Below the pieces are notes generated by a model, which was given only the letters and a program-made list of their open reading frames with translations, was not told the origin of the DNA and did not search any database. A stretch of 64,000 bases of DNA from Sulfitobacter sp. DSM 110093 (GTDB lineage: Bacteria > Pseudomonadota > Alphaproteobacteria > Rhodobacterales > Rhodobacteraceae). Shown here one piece after another: positions 16,493-25,491 of this stretch (position 1 is the stretch's first letter; every line of letters starts with the position of its first letter). The DNA lies in assembly GCF_022788715.1 (NCBI RefSeq), contig NZ_CP085168.1:248001-312000 (forward strand), read 5' to 3'. Both the position numbers and the translations under genes were made by a program.

Positions 16493-17302
16493 CTCGTCCT
16501 AGAGCAATGTTGGAGCCGGTACGGGGCGCGCATTTCCTAAGTGTGGACGAGAAACAGCGTATTGTGAAGCGGTTACGCTCACAACACACGTTGCGAATCT
16601 TTAAACCTTCCCAATCTTAGGGGGATACGGAGCGCGCTCCGCGAGGTTTGGCCTCGGAGCCGAGATATGTCACTGCAGCGAGCAGCGAAATATCGATGTC
16701 AGGGCTGGACAACGCTCTCGGCCAAGAGCTGCCTTTTACGCACATCTCAAGCAATGTCCAAGCTCCCCCTCTTGAGGGCTTATCCTAGGAATCAATTGCG
16801 CAGCGTTTACAGCTAAGCTTGACTGGAGTGGCTCATAAGCGTGGCCAACGTTGTCATAACTTGGGCATGAACGGACGGTTAAAGCTTCGGCCGGGCGCTT
16901 GATCAATAGCGATGCTGAACTCGTTACGGTCCTGCCGCGCGGCAGAAAGCGCCTAGGCAGAGGCATTCGCAATCGTCCCGACACCAAACCCCTTGAAAAG
17001 CGAACTTTTGCTATCTGTCACAGCATCCCGCGTACCTTTGACGGTGAAGTTGGACGCCTGGATACACTTTGATGGACCGTAAGGTGCCCACCGCGTAGGA
17101 AGCCGCACTGTATGCGAGCTATCTCGAAGGTGACACCGACCTATCCTTTTGCATAGCGTCTCAATACCTCTGCTGCTTCGCGTTGAAGCCTCCGACCTAT
17201 TAAACAACAGCCAGATGATATGATTGAATTCGCCAAAGCGGTTGCCGCTAAAACCGATACAAAGTGGAGCGGCTGGCGACTAAAGTAGATTGGACAAAGA
17301 CA
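16493..17302. other. Non-coding stretch upstream of the RTX gene
   Basis: About 810 bp without a recognisable gene; short frames on both strands look like chance or decayed sequence. The final part should contain the promoter of the RTX gene. Confidence 0.45.
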
Positions 17303-19740
17303 ATGCCAAACGTAGCACAGAACAACGTATTCGCCGTCGTCGGAACAAAGCTTGATGACAGCCTCACTGATCTCAACTTCGCCGTTCCCAAAGCGCCGAC
17401 GGCAATTGAAGCTTTCAAGGTAAACGGGTTAGAAGGCGGTGATACACTGGTCAGCTACAAAACAAGCGACCTTGCCGCTGGCGATATGGTTGGCGACGAA
17501 TGGTCTTTCGAGAACGGCAAGTGGGTCTATGACGCAAAAGCCGTAATTGTCTCAGGTTATGGCGCGGACAGTTCTTTCGATGATTTTATCAGCACCGGCA
17601 ACGGCGATGATGTCCTTCTTGGCAATGGCGGGAACGACGTTCTCTATGCTGGTGCCGGCAATGATATCTTGAATGGTGGCAACGGCCACGAGCAAGCTTT
17701 CGGCGGTTATGGCGATGACTTGATCAACCTTGAAGAAGGCAACGACTGGGCCGAGGGGGGTTTTGGCAATGATACCGTAAACGCTGGGAACGGTGACGAT
17801 ATTGTCTACGGCGATGTCAAAGGTGACAACCTTCTTGAAAACACTGCGACACTTGCGACAACCTTCTCTCAGTTGGCCCAAAACGGCGCTTGGACGATGG
17901 CAGACTCTTTTGGGCAATCTGAAATCTCCCAATCGGTTGCGACGGTGGCAGGTGAAAGCTACACGATTTCCTTTGATCTGGCCGCAAACCTCGACGGGGG
18001 CCATGCAACTGGCCACGTAGAAGTGCTGTGGAACGGTCAAGTGTGAGCACAGTCGAAGCAACAACTGGCGTATATGAGACGTTTCAGGTGAATGTCGTCA
18101 GCGACGGCGGTGCAGGTGAGCTTACTTTCCGTGCGCTTACACCGGAAGATGGCAATAGCTACGACTTTGACGGCCCTATCATCACTTATGACAAAGAGAT
18201 GGAAATCGGCGGCGAAGGGGTTGGCATCAAAGGCTTTGCAGCAGGCCAGGCTAACCTTTACCAAGTGATCGACGGCCAACTGCACGTGTTTGATGTAGAA
18301 ACAAAGACCTATGTGGAAGTCGGTGAGCAGCCAGCCTTCAAGACAAACGCTGTAGGCTTCAACGTCGAAGACGATCTGATTTATGGCGTTGCCAAATCAC
18401 GTGGTGTCGACTCGCTAGGGAATGAAGTTAATTCCAGCGACATCGTAATGATCGATGCCGCGGGTGATACTTTCCGTATCGGCGAAGGATTTTACGGTGA
18501 CTACGTCGGGGATTTCGACGACGCCGGCAACCTCTGGACGTTCCACTCGGCCTTAAACCGTGTGAGCGTTGTGGATGTTGATCAGTTGGATGCTAATGGA
18601 AACCCAAAGATCACGCATTACAAGATCGACAACAATCTATTCACCGGCCGCACCTTTGACCTGTCTTTCAATGCGCAAGACGGCAACTTCTATGCTGTGA
18701 TAGCTCCCAAACAGAATGGTCAGGATGGGAAAGTTGTTAAAATCGACCTGAGCGGCATTGCTGATGGTGGTGGGCCCGAGTTCTCTGAAATTGCAATCAC
18801 TGGCACTCTCTATGGTGATGAGATGTCAAAAGGCATGACTAAAGGCGCATATGGCGCGACGTTCATGGACGGTGAAGGCAACCTGTACTACGGCCTGAAC
18901 AATGGTGACCATGATCTTGACGCATCTACGGGTACTCAAGGTGCGATCTTCAAGGTCAACATGGATTGGGAAACTGGCCAAGCTTACTCCGAGTTCATGT
19001 CGGAAGCCCCCTCCACAGGGTCCAACGATGGTGCGGTGGACCCGCGTTCGACTGATGCATTCTCGGAAGTTGACGCTGATGCGGGTGTTTTGCTCCGTGA
19101 CCCTGAGGTGACACTTGTAGATGGCGGCAATGATGTTCTGAACGGCGGTGCTGGCGATGACGAAATGCATGGCAACGCTGGCGACGACGAATTGAACGGC
19201 GGCGAAGGAAATGATGCATTGTTCGGCGACGAAGGTGCAGACATCATCAACGGTGGTACCGGCGACGATTGGGTGTCCGGCGGTCAAGGCGACGACAAGA
19301 TGCGCGGTGAAAGCGGCGATGACGCGTTGTTTGGCGACGAGGGCAAAGACTACCTTAGCGGAGGCACGGGCGGCGATCTGCTCAATGGCGGCGCAGGTGT
19401 GGACAAGCTCGTTGGTGGTGTCGGGTCAGATACTGTTAATGGCGGATCGGGCAACGATCATCTTTGGGGAGGTGAATGGAGCGCCGATGGCTGTGAGGAT
19501 ACATTTGTGTTCGAATGCGGAACAGGCAAAGATTATATCCATGACTTTGAAGTCGAAGTTGACTTCATCGACCTTTCCGACTTCGCGACGAGCTATGATG
19601 AAATGACCGCCGCAAGCCGCGACCTCGGCTGGGCAACGGTAATTGATCTTCAGCAATTGGATGGTGGCCAGCAAGATGATCGTCTGGTTTTGAAAAACGT
19701 CGGTGTAAGCGACCTGGATATCGATAACTTTATCTTTTGA
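17303..19740 (+). pseudogene. RTX calcium-binding protein gene split by a one-base frameshift
   Basis: Two overlapping frames form one gene. The first (17303 to the stop at 18046) has a ~105-residue N-terminal region, RTX nonapeptides (GNGDDVLLG, GGNDVLYAG, GAGNDILNG) and the start of a beta-sandwich domain ending HVEVLWNGQV. The second resumes it at once as STVEATTGVYETFQV, then holds a beta-propeller-like region, a second RTX block (about 19120-19480) and a serralysin-type C-terminal domain ending IDNFIF. One missing G near 18043 explains the break; restoring it gives 812 residues. Such proteins are secreted by type I systems, but no transporter is encoded nearby. It could also be a sequencing error. 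Confidence 0.85.
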
Positions 19741-19845
19741 AAGGTAAAGAAACTCAGGCGGCTAAAGCGATTTACTTTTAACATGAATCGAACGGGGATT
19801 CACAAGGAAAGTTGTATCTGCTTCAGTTCCGTCCGAAAATGGGTA

Positions 19846-19881
19846 GGTAATCCCCCTGAAATAGTGGTGATTGGTTCAGCC
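19846..19881. repeat. IS end, right arm of the inverted pair
   Basis: Read on the minus strand it shows GGCTGAACC, then CCACTA, then GGGGGATTACC, matching the left arm at 15346-15377 block by block with a 4-base length difference. It lies 105 bp downstream of the RTX gene. I see no transposase coding sequence of the same element beside it. Confidence 0.45.
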
Positions 19882-20041
19882 GATCACACCCTACAACATT
19901 ACCCCAGGCCGTAACTTACCTTCCATCTAACCCGCAGACTATAAGTTTACTATGATAGAATGATAGGTAGTGGCTTTAGGCTCAGGGCCCATTGATTATC
20001 GCGGAGCCGCATGATTCACCGTCCGAAAACGGAGCGGTGAT

Positions 20042-20194
20042 ATGTCTGATCTTTTCTGGCTGAACGATGCGCAGATGGCGCGGCTGGAGCCCTACTTTCC
20101 GAAATCCCATGGCAAACCACGTGTCAATGATCGGCGGGTTTTAAGCGGGATTATTTTCATCAATCGCAATGGTTTGCGATGGCGAGATGCGCCT
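20042..20194 (+). pseudogene. IS5-family transposase N-terminal fragment
   Basis: About 50 codons (MSDLFWLNDAQMARLEPYFP, then RVNDRRVLSGIIFINRNGLRWRDAP) are the classical N-terminal DUF4096-type start of IS5/IS427 transposases. Similarity stops after WRDAP, so the element is truncated. The element's left end probably lies near 19975, where GGCTCAGGGCCC occurs. Confidence 0.8.
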
Positions 20195-20229
20195 ACGACT
20201 GTTTCTTCGAAGTTTTCACGCGTTTCTGG

Positions 20230-21561
20230 GAGAGTGTCCGGTCTTCTGTGTAACTGCGATCTGGTCCATGCTTCCTGAGAGGAGCAAGGACTATGACTAT
20301 TTCCAAGGAACTGTTGGACGAGCTGCTGAAGGGCTGCGAGCGGCCTGAAGATCTGCTTGGCGATGCCGGGCTAATGAAAGAGCTCAAGATCAAGCTGATG
20401 GAACGGATGCTCGGGGCTGAGCTGACTGCACATCTGGGCTATGAAGACGGAAAAGATGCCCCGCCTGATCAGGCCAACCGTCGCAACGGCTCATCTGCTA
20501 AGAAATTGAAGGGGCAAGACGGCGAACTGCCTATCGCTGTGCCGCGGGACCGGGACGGCAGCTTCGAGCCTGAACTGGTGAAGAAGGGACAGACCCGCAT
20601 TGATGGGATGGATGACAAGATTATCGGGCTTTACGCCGCTGGTCTGACGGTCCGCGACATCCGTGCTCATCTTGAGGACGTCTATGGCCTGCAAGTCTCG
20701 CCAGACTTGATCAGCCGCGTGACCGACGCGGTGTTGGATGAGGTTCGAGAGTGGCAATCCCGGGCGCTGGACCGGATGTATCCCATCGTCATTTTTGACG
20801 CTCTACGGGTCAAGATCCGCGACGCCGATAGCCGCATGGTCAAGAACAAAGCCGTCTACGTGGCCCTTGGTGTCAGCAGGGATGGCGTGCGCGAGGTTCT
20901 TGGTCTTTGGATCGCTGACAACGAGGGCGCCAAATTCTGGCTCTCGGTGATGACAGAGCTGAAGAACCGTGGGCTTCAAGACATCCTGATTGCGGTCGTG
21001 GACGGCCTCAAGGGCTTCCCTGATGCCATTACCGCAGCCTTTCCGGATACGGTCGTGCAAACGTGCATTGTCCATCTCGTGCGCCACTCGTTGAATTTCT
21101 GTGCCTGGAAAGATCGCAAGGAGGTGGCCGCTGATCTGCGGCGGATTTACAGTGCCCCTACAGCCGAGCAAGCCGCTGCGGAGCTGGATGCCTTTGAAGA
21201 AAAATGGGCCGGGAAATATGCCTCTATCGCCCCCGCCTGGCGCAGGGCTTGGCAAGAGGTAATACCGTTCTTTGCCTTTGATCCCGCCATCCGGAAAATC
21301 ATCTACACCACCAACGCAATTGAAAGCTTGAATCGGGTAATCCGAAAATCGGTCAAGACGCGAGGATCGTTCCCGACCGAAGACGCAGCCACGAAACTGA
21401 TCTACTTGGCGATCCGCAACTTTGAGAAAGGCGGCCGGAATGTTCGAGAATGGTTTGCGGCCCGCAATCATTTCGCCATAATGTTCGAGGATCGCTTCAA
21501 TGCGTGACTGTATCTAAAACCCGCATGGGCCAGACCAAATACACAAAGTTCATGACACTCC
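20230..21561 (+). mobile_element. Complete IS256-family insertion sequence
   Basis: A 1332-bp element with imperfect inverted ends (GAGAGTGTCC at the left; the right end reads GGAGTGTCAT on the minus strand). It is flanked by identical 9-bp copies of CGTTTCTGG at 20221-20229 and 21562-21570, the target-site duplication expected for the family. This suggests a fairly recent insertion. It entered a short unrecognised coding-like stretch just beyond the IS5 remnant. Confidence 0.88.
20293..21507 (+). CDS. IS256-family (mutator-type) transposase
   Basis: A 404-residue, apparently full-length transposase. The DDE residues are recognisable: Asp in PIVIFDALRVKI, Asp in AVVDGLKGFPDA, and Glu in YTTNAIESLNRVIRKSVKTR, which also carries the family signature. 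Other marks are ADNEGAKFWLSVMTELKNRG and the C-terminal FAIMFEDRFN. GAGAGGAGC precedes the ATG. Nothing interrupts it, so the element may be active. Confidence 0.93.
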   Translation: MTISKELLDELLKGCERPEDLLGDAGLMKELKIKLMERMLGAELTAHLGYEDGKDAPPDQANRRNGSSAKKLKGQDGELPIAVPRDRDGSFEPELVKKGQTRIDGMDDKIIGLYAAGLTVRDIRAHLEDVYGLQVSPDLISRVTDAVLDEVREWQSRALDRMYPIVIFDALRVKIRDADSRMVKNKAVYVALGVSRDGVREVLGLWIADNEGAKFWLSVMTELKNRGLQDILIAVVDGLKGFPDAITAAFPDTVVQTCIVHLVRHSLNFCAWKDRKEVAADLRRIYSAPTAEQAAAELDAFEEKWAGKYASIAPAWRRAWQEVIPFFAFDPAIRKIIYTTNAIESLNRVIRKSVKTRGSFPTEDAATKLIYLAIRNFEKGGRNVREWFAARNHFAIMFEDRFNA

Positions 21562-21570
21562 CGTTTCTGG

Positions 21571-21756
21571 CGGTTGATCACTCTATTTTCGAAACCCTAT
21601 TCGCACCGTCTACTTGCAGGCCAATTCCAATTGAAGCGGTCAAAATTCAACAGACGGCTCTGGCACATCGGGAAACAGGACCGCCGTACTGAACGTCTCC
21701 TTTTTCAAGTTGCGCAATTTAGTTTGCCTACGCAGCGAACGGCAGCTTCCCGCCCA
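21571..21756. other. Remnant right of the IS256 element
   Basis: One plus-strand frame stays open across both sides of the insertion if the IS256 element is removed (DCFFEVFTRFW, then LITLFSKPYSHRLLAG). I do not recognise a family. It may be the tail of a disrupted gene or chance. Confidence 0.25.
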
Positions 21757-21920
21757 TTGTGTTGAAAAACTATTTGCTGCAACTGCAAAACTCTAAGAAG
21801 TGGGAAGCTGTTCTCCGACAAGCAATTTGTGCCTCGGGGTGCCGCCGAAATTCCCATAGATTGGAATTTTGTTCCGCCGAAGTTGGCTTCAGCGCACTGT
21901 AGGAGATTTTTTCAACACAA
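21757..21920. repeat. 164-bp MITE-like element, copy 1
   Basis: A non-coding unit bounded by perfect inverted ends TTGTGTTGAAAAA and TTTTTCAACACAA. It aligns over its whole length with the reverse complement of 42571-42732, including internal blocks such as GGGAAGCTGTTCTCCGACA and GGCTTCAGCGC. It encodes nothing obvious and would need a transposase in trans. Confidence 0.8.
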
Positions 21921-22296
21921 TCCGCCCTGAATGCCGTCTGAAAAGGTCCCCATGGGTTTTCAACAAGGGCCTGAATGTCATTATTTGCACTATCGCCTAA
22001 AGGAAGCGAGTTTGATTACATTGGTTAAGGAGCAACATTTGGCGCAACAAATTTCGTGCCTGTAAAAAATTGCCAATAAAATAAGGTGTCTCAAGCCCTA
22101 TCGACGCCATCCATCACCGTACAAGGGTTTGAATCCCCTGCCCCATATTTGGCGCAAGGGATACCCATAGCGGAGCTTCATGACCTCTGCGGCGAAGGAC
22201 CGGTTTGAGCCCTAACTTACGAATGCCGCGCGTAGCTTAAATGTCAGCTATGGTGCCGCCGCCATCTCAATCGACCAGGTTCATCGGCCAAGCGTG
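21921..22296. other. Intergenic stretch, no gene seen
   Basis: About 375 bp with no supported gene. GGGTTTGAATCCC near 22129 looks like a tRNA T-arm, but no complete tRNA can be folded around it. Confidence 0.4.
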
Positions 22297-22608
22297 TTAT
22301 GTCGATTTCCCTGTCCTGAAGAGCCGAACCGGCCCCTTGCCGCTGCGCTCGATCACACCTTTGGCTTCGAGGTCGAGTTGCACTGCTTTCAGCCACCATC
22401 CGGCCTTCTCACCGCCCGGAAACAATTCCTGTGACAGGTTCGACAACAGCGCGGCCTTAGCCTCGGCGACGGACATACCAGGGGCCTCGGTCGGTAGCAC
22501 CGGAAGCAACGCATCGCATATAGCTGTGAACTTCACCTTGTCCACTCGTCGGACGTGATGCGGTGACGTGATACTCTCAATCTCGATTTTCTGGTCGGCG
22601 TCAGACAT
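22297..22608 (-). CDS. Conserved small protein (DUF6958-like)
   Basis: A 103-residue soluble protein starting MSDADQKIEIES and containing DKVKFTAICDALLPVLP, GEKAGWWLKAVQLDLEAKG and RLFRTGK near the end. It resembles a family of unknown function that I recall as DUF6958; this name is tentative. The basic C-terminal region looks like a small winged-helix-like fold, which is inference. Its start overlaps the end of the upstream gene by eight bases. It is the last gene of a TetR-led operon. Confidence 0.65.
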   Translation of the reverse strand: MSDADQKIEIESITSPHHVRRVDKVKFTAICDALLPVLPTEAPGMSVAEAKAALLSNLSQELFPGGEKAGWWLKAVQLDLEAKGVIERSGKGPVRLFRTGKST

Positions 22609-23137
22609 TGATCTCTCCCGTGTTTGGCGTCTTGGGGTTGCGGAAACCCATGGCGACCCAGGCCCCGAAAAGCTTGGCGAAGAAGCCAAGGCTCTGCTTC
22701 TTTGCGTTGGGAATGTCGTCTGGCAGGGTGGCATCCTTCGGGAGATCGGAGGCCATGGTGCGCATCGTGGGCTCAGGCTTTGTGCCAGGCGGCCAGAGTC
22801 CACTGTAGAGACTCAGCCAGTGTCCGCCTTTGAACTCCAGATAGACGGGCGTGTTGCAACAAGTGGCGATCACCCGCATGCTGGGGGCCTCGGGCGACAG
22901 GCGGAACCCGGCCAGGTTGGCGGCTCCCGCAAGGAACCGCACGCGATCCTTGCGATACATGACGAAGGGCGTCGTGCCGTAATCGGTCAACGTCGGGGGT
23001 GCGCCCTCAAGACCCTGCATCCTCCCCGCCGCCTCGCGGCAGGAGTTGCAGCAGCATTCGACGCTTGCAATGGGCCTGCCCTCGACTTCGAGGTGGGTCT
23101 GGCCACAGGCACATCCGATCTGTGTTGCCTCACCCAT
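22601..23137 (-). CDS. DUF6151/GFA-like cysteine-rich protein
   Basis: A 178-residue protein with metal-binding-type cysteines: IGCACG near the N-terminus, VECCCNSC about 30 residues later, and ATCCNTPVYLEF in the middle. This pattern resembles the glutathione-dependent formaldehyde-activating (GFA) zinc fold and the DUF6151 family. A Pro/Trp-rich C-terminal part ends in a short hydrophobic stretch (LGFFAKLFGAWVAMGF). I use the ATG at 23137, which overlaps the upstream VOC gene. The function is unknown; it is co-transcribed with SRPBCC and VOC proteins. Confidence 0.7.
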   Translation of the reverse strand: MGEATQIGCACGQTHLEVEGRPIASVECCCNSCREAAGRMQGLEGAPPTLTDYGTTPFVMYRKDRVRFLAGAANLAGFRLSPEAPSMRVIATCCNTPVYLEFKGGHWLSLYSGLWPPGTKPEPTMRTMASDLPKDATLPDDIPNAKKQSLGFFAKLFGAWVAMGFRNPKTPNTGEINV

Positions 23138-23612
23138 GCGTTGGCTCCTTCTCGGCAGCAGCTTCGAGGGCGGCAATGTCAATCTTCTCCATCTGCATCA
23201 TCGCCTCGCTCACGCGGCTCACCACGCCCGGATCTTCGCTGGCCAGCAGGCCCGGAATTCGCTTCGGCACGATCTGCCAAGACACACCAAAGCGGTCCAC
23301 GATCCAACCACACCGTCCTGCTTTACCGCCTCTCGCGGTCAGCGTGGCCCAGAGCCGGTCCGTCTCATCTTGATCCTCTGTCAGCACAGAGATAGATGCG
23401 GCGGGCGTCAGCTCGTGATGCGGCCCGGCGGTCAAGATCATCATGGGCGCACCTGCCAGCGTGAACTCGACAATCATCGGGTCGTCCGGTTGGCCGTTTT
23501 CGCGCACGGCCTCAATTTTGCTGTTTGGTATAAACGTTACGTATTCCTGCGCGGCAGCATGTCCGCCCTTCTCAAACCAGAAGCAGGTCCGCACTTTCGA
23601 GGCATGTTCCAT
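23130..23612 (-). CDS. VOC-family protein (PhnB-like)
   Basis: A 160-residue glyoxalase/bleomycin-resistance-fold protein. FWFEKGGHAAAQEYVTFIPNS at the N-terminus and CGWIVDRFGVSWQIVP in the second half are marks of the PhnB/3-demethylubiquinone-methyltransferase-like VOC group. I prefer the ATG at 23612, because GGAGG lies eight bases before it. It overlaps the downstream DUF6151 gene by eight bases. The catalytic role of this group is poorly defined. Confidence 0.82.
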   Translation of the reverse strand: MEHASKVRTCFWFEKGGHAAAQEYVTFIPNSKIEAVRENGQPDDPMIVEFTLAGAPMMILTAGPHHELTPAASISVLTEDQDETDRLWATLTARGGKAGRCGWIVDRFGVSWQIVPKRIPGLLASEDPGVVSRVSEAMMQMEKIDIAALEAAAEKEPTHG

Positions 23613-23679
23613 CCAAAATTCCTCCATTGCTCTCGTGGTTGGGGGGTTAAGCTTTCAAGCCGGGCGGCCACATCAACAT

Positions 23680-24102
23680 TCAGCCGCGCTTGCTTTCGAC
23701 GTAGGTAGTGAAATTTTTTAAGATCGCCTGCCAACCGTCGCGCTGCATCTCGATCGGGTTCTGCGCCTCGGCGTCGAAGGTGGTCACGACATGGGTGTTT
23801 CCGCCGCTTCCGGTAAATGTTGTGCGGGACTTACGGCCGTCGTCAAGAACCAGCACGAGTGACTTATGCGGCTCGATCTCTTCGTAAGTGCCCTCGAAGT
23901 CGAAACCCATGCTACCGTCCTTCGCCTCCATACGGGCGACCTGCTTGCCACCGGGGCGCAGAGCCACTTCGGCGCGCGGGCAGCACCAATCATCGTTTGC
24001 GAAATTCCACTGAATTATGTCGTCCGGGGTGGTGTAGGCGCTCCACACCTCTTCAACGGAGGCGGCAACTTTCGTTTCCACGGTGATTTGCTGGTTGGTC
24101 AT
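23680..24102 (-). CDS. SRPBCC/AHSA1-domain protein
   Basis: A 140-residue START-like (AHSA1/Aha1-C-type) protein: TVETKVAASVEEVWSAYTTP at the N-terminus, DDIIQWNFANDDWCCP, DFEGTYEEIEPHKSL and a C-terminal DGWQAILKNFTTYVE. The fold makes a hydrophobic ligand pocket. Its ATG overlaps the TetR stop (ATGA), so it is the second gene of the operon. Paired SRPBCC and VOC genes behind a small regulator are common in bacteria, but their biochemical role is unsettled. Confidence 0.85.
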   Translation of the reverse strand: MTNQQITVETKVAASVEEVWSAYTTPDDIIQWNFANDDWCCPRAEVALRPGGKQVARMEAKDGSMGFDFEGTYEEIEPHKSLVLVLDDGRKSRTTFTGSGGNTHVVTTFDAEAQNPIEMQRDGWQAILKNFTTYVESKRG

Positions 24103-24758
24103 GTTGATCTCTCCTTGTAGCTGGCTTCAGATGTATCTGGTTCCACCCCGAACAGGCCGCGCACATAGCGAATGAGGTGATCAACGCTTTCACGGGCGAG
24201 GTCCGGGTCTCCGGTGGCCTTAGCGAGGATGAACCCACCCTGAAGGACCGCCTGAGTGTGGCGGGCAAGGCTCTCGGCAGTCCAGTCAGCGGCGATGTTA
24301 CGCTGCTTGCGCGCCGCTTTGATGTCGGCCTCCAGCGTGGCGGCATGGCCGAAGATGCTGGCGGCGCAGGCATCCCGGATCGCGGGCGCGCTATCATGCA
24401 CCTCCTGTGTCATGGTGCCGACAAGGCAGGTGTATTCAAACGTCTCGCCGCCGATGATCCCTTTGCGGAAATCGAGATAGGCCAGAACACGGTCCAGCGG
24501 ATCGTCTGGCTCATGGTAAGGCGCGCTGGCAAAGAGTGCGCTGGTTGTCTCGGTCCAGAAATTTGCTGCCGCCACGCCAAGCGCGTCCTTCGTCTTGAAG
24601 TGATGGAAGAACGCACCCTTCGTGACACCGGCCGACTGGCAGAGATCATCGACTGAGGTCGCGGCGAACCCCTTGCGGCGGATCACGTCGCGCGCGGCTT
24701 CCAGCAAGCGTGTGCGCGCATGGCCGCGCTCGGGGGATTGTTTGGTTGGTCTTGGCAT
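24099..24758 (-). CDS. TetR-family transcriptional repressor
   Basis: A 219-residue TetR/AcrR regulator. The N-terminal HTH is clear (TRLLEAARDVIRRKGFAATS, then LCQSAGVTKGAFFHHFKTKD). The C-terminal ligand domain resembles the TetR_C group of AcrR-like repressors. I use the ATG at 24758 (MPRPTKQ); the longer frame would cross its own operator. First gene of the operon with SRPBCC, VOC, DUF6151 and DUF6958 genes. A perfect palindrome 8 bp upstream strongly suggests autorepression. Confidence 0.88.
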   Translation of the reverse strand: MPRPTKQSPERGHARTRLLEAARDVIRRKGFAATSVDDLCQSAGVTKGAFFHHFKTKDALGVAAANFWTETTSALFASAPYHEPDDPLDRVLAYLDFRKGIIGGETFEYTCLVGTMTQEVHDSAPAIRDACAASIFGHAATLEADIKAARKQRNIAADWTAESLARHTQAVLQGGFILAKATGDPDLARESVDHLIRYVRGLFGVEPDTSEASYKERST

Positions 24759-24765
24759 ATTCGAC

Positions 24766-24787
24766 ACATACCATACGGTTGGTATGT
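24766..24787 (-). promoter_or_regulatory. TetR operator palindrome
   Basis: Perfect 8-bp arms ACATACCA and TGGTATGT with a 6-bp spacer, directly upstream of the TetR start codon. The ACATAC/GTATGT layout is typical of AcrR/TetR operators. Confidence 0.7.
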
Positions 24788-25120
24788 AGTCAATAATCTG
24801 AGACATGACGTGCTGCGGCGATGCCAAAAGTCGCCGTTTGCGCACTTGAAAATTGATATTGGGCTTCGGCCGAAAGCAGACTATTCAACTATCGCGGCGA
24901 AGGGCAGTAAAGTCCGCGTTGCAGACCTTAATGCGCAACGCAGCGAATGACCGCAATCCGCCCTTCCTGTAGCCCGCTGCTTCCGGCCCATTGCGGACCT
25001 TGGCCATGAATTCAAGCTGCTGCGGTGCGGCCCGTCATTGCGGCTATTCATTCATAGTTCAGCATTCTGTTGAGTTAAACGTCGCACAGCGGACCCATTT
25101 AATGTGCGGACACCCCCAAC
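24788..25120. other. Intergenic stretch, no gene seen
   Basis: About 330 bp between the TetR operator and the terminator of the LEA-like gene. No frame has family resemblance. The left part should carry the TetR operon promoter. Confidence 0.4.
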
Positions 25121-25152
25121 AAAAAACGGCGGGTCCATTGCAGAACCCGCCG
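25121..25152 (-). terminator. Rho-independent terminator of the LEA-like gene
   Basis: On the minus strand a GC-rich stem (CGGCGGGT with ACCCGCCG, 8 bp, about 10-base loop) is followed by six T residues. It lies 34 bp beyond the LEA-like stop. Confidence 0.8.
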
Positions 25153-25185
25153 CACATCATGTCACAGTTTAAGTGACGGATTGCC

Positions 25186-25491
25186 TTAGCTGAACTTCTT
25201 GGAAGCCGAACCAGCTTTGTCAGATGCGCATTTATCTGCGGCGTCTTTGGCGGCAGAATTGAACTTGTCTGTCGATTCTTTGGTGCTGGCTGTGAGCCGC
25301 TCGCTGGCCTCTTTAGCGTTGGCTGTGAACTTTTCACCGGCCTCTTTGGCGCTGGCTGCAACCTTGCCATTCACTTCTTCACCGACCTCAGAATTCAGCT
25401 CTTGCGTCTCGGTGCCAGCTTCCTGGGTCAGTTCGCCGACATCTTGCGCGGAACGTTTCAGGATGAGCCATCCAACAAATACGCATCCCAT
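25186..25491 (-). CDS. Small LEA-like protein with four tandem 11-residue repeats
   Basis: About 101 residues. Four successive 11-residue units (SAKEAGEKFTA, NAKEASERLTA, STKESTDKFNS, AAKDAADKCAS) resemble the 11-mer of group 3 late-embryogenesis-abundant proteins, predicting an amphipathic helix that folds on drying or membrane contact. One Cys lies in the fourth unit. The N-terminus is uncertain: the frame extends back into the end of the LysR gene, and MGCVFVGW is only the best ATG. The 5' end may be truncated. A strong terminator follows. Confidence 0.6.
   Translation of the reverse strand: MGCVFVGWLILKRSAQDVGELTQEAGTETQELNSEVGEEVNGKVAASAKEAGEKFTANAKEASERLTASTKESTDKFNSAAKDAADKCASDKAGSASKKFS

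Noticed and set aside
16736..17207. Short minus-strand frames upstream of the RTX gene
   Set aside because: Composition and lack of start signals suggest chance or decayed sequence; no motif could be named.
19120..19480. Tandem GGxGxD-coding repeats considered as a CRISPR or DNA satellite
   Set aside because: They are in frame and encode RTX nonapeptides; unit length and sequence vary as expected for protein repeats.
22125..22150. tRNA T-arm-like sequence (GGGTTTGAATCCC), possible tRNA remnant or attachment site
   Set aside because: No matching anticodon or D-arm can be placed upstream and the outer stem pairs do not fit; no repeat of it was found near the integrase remnant.
25222..25353. 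33-bp DNA periodicity considered as a regulatory direct repeat
   Set aside because: The period follows 11-residue protein repeats in an open frame, so coding explains it.
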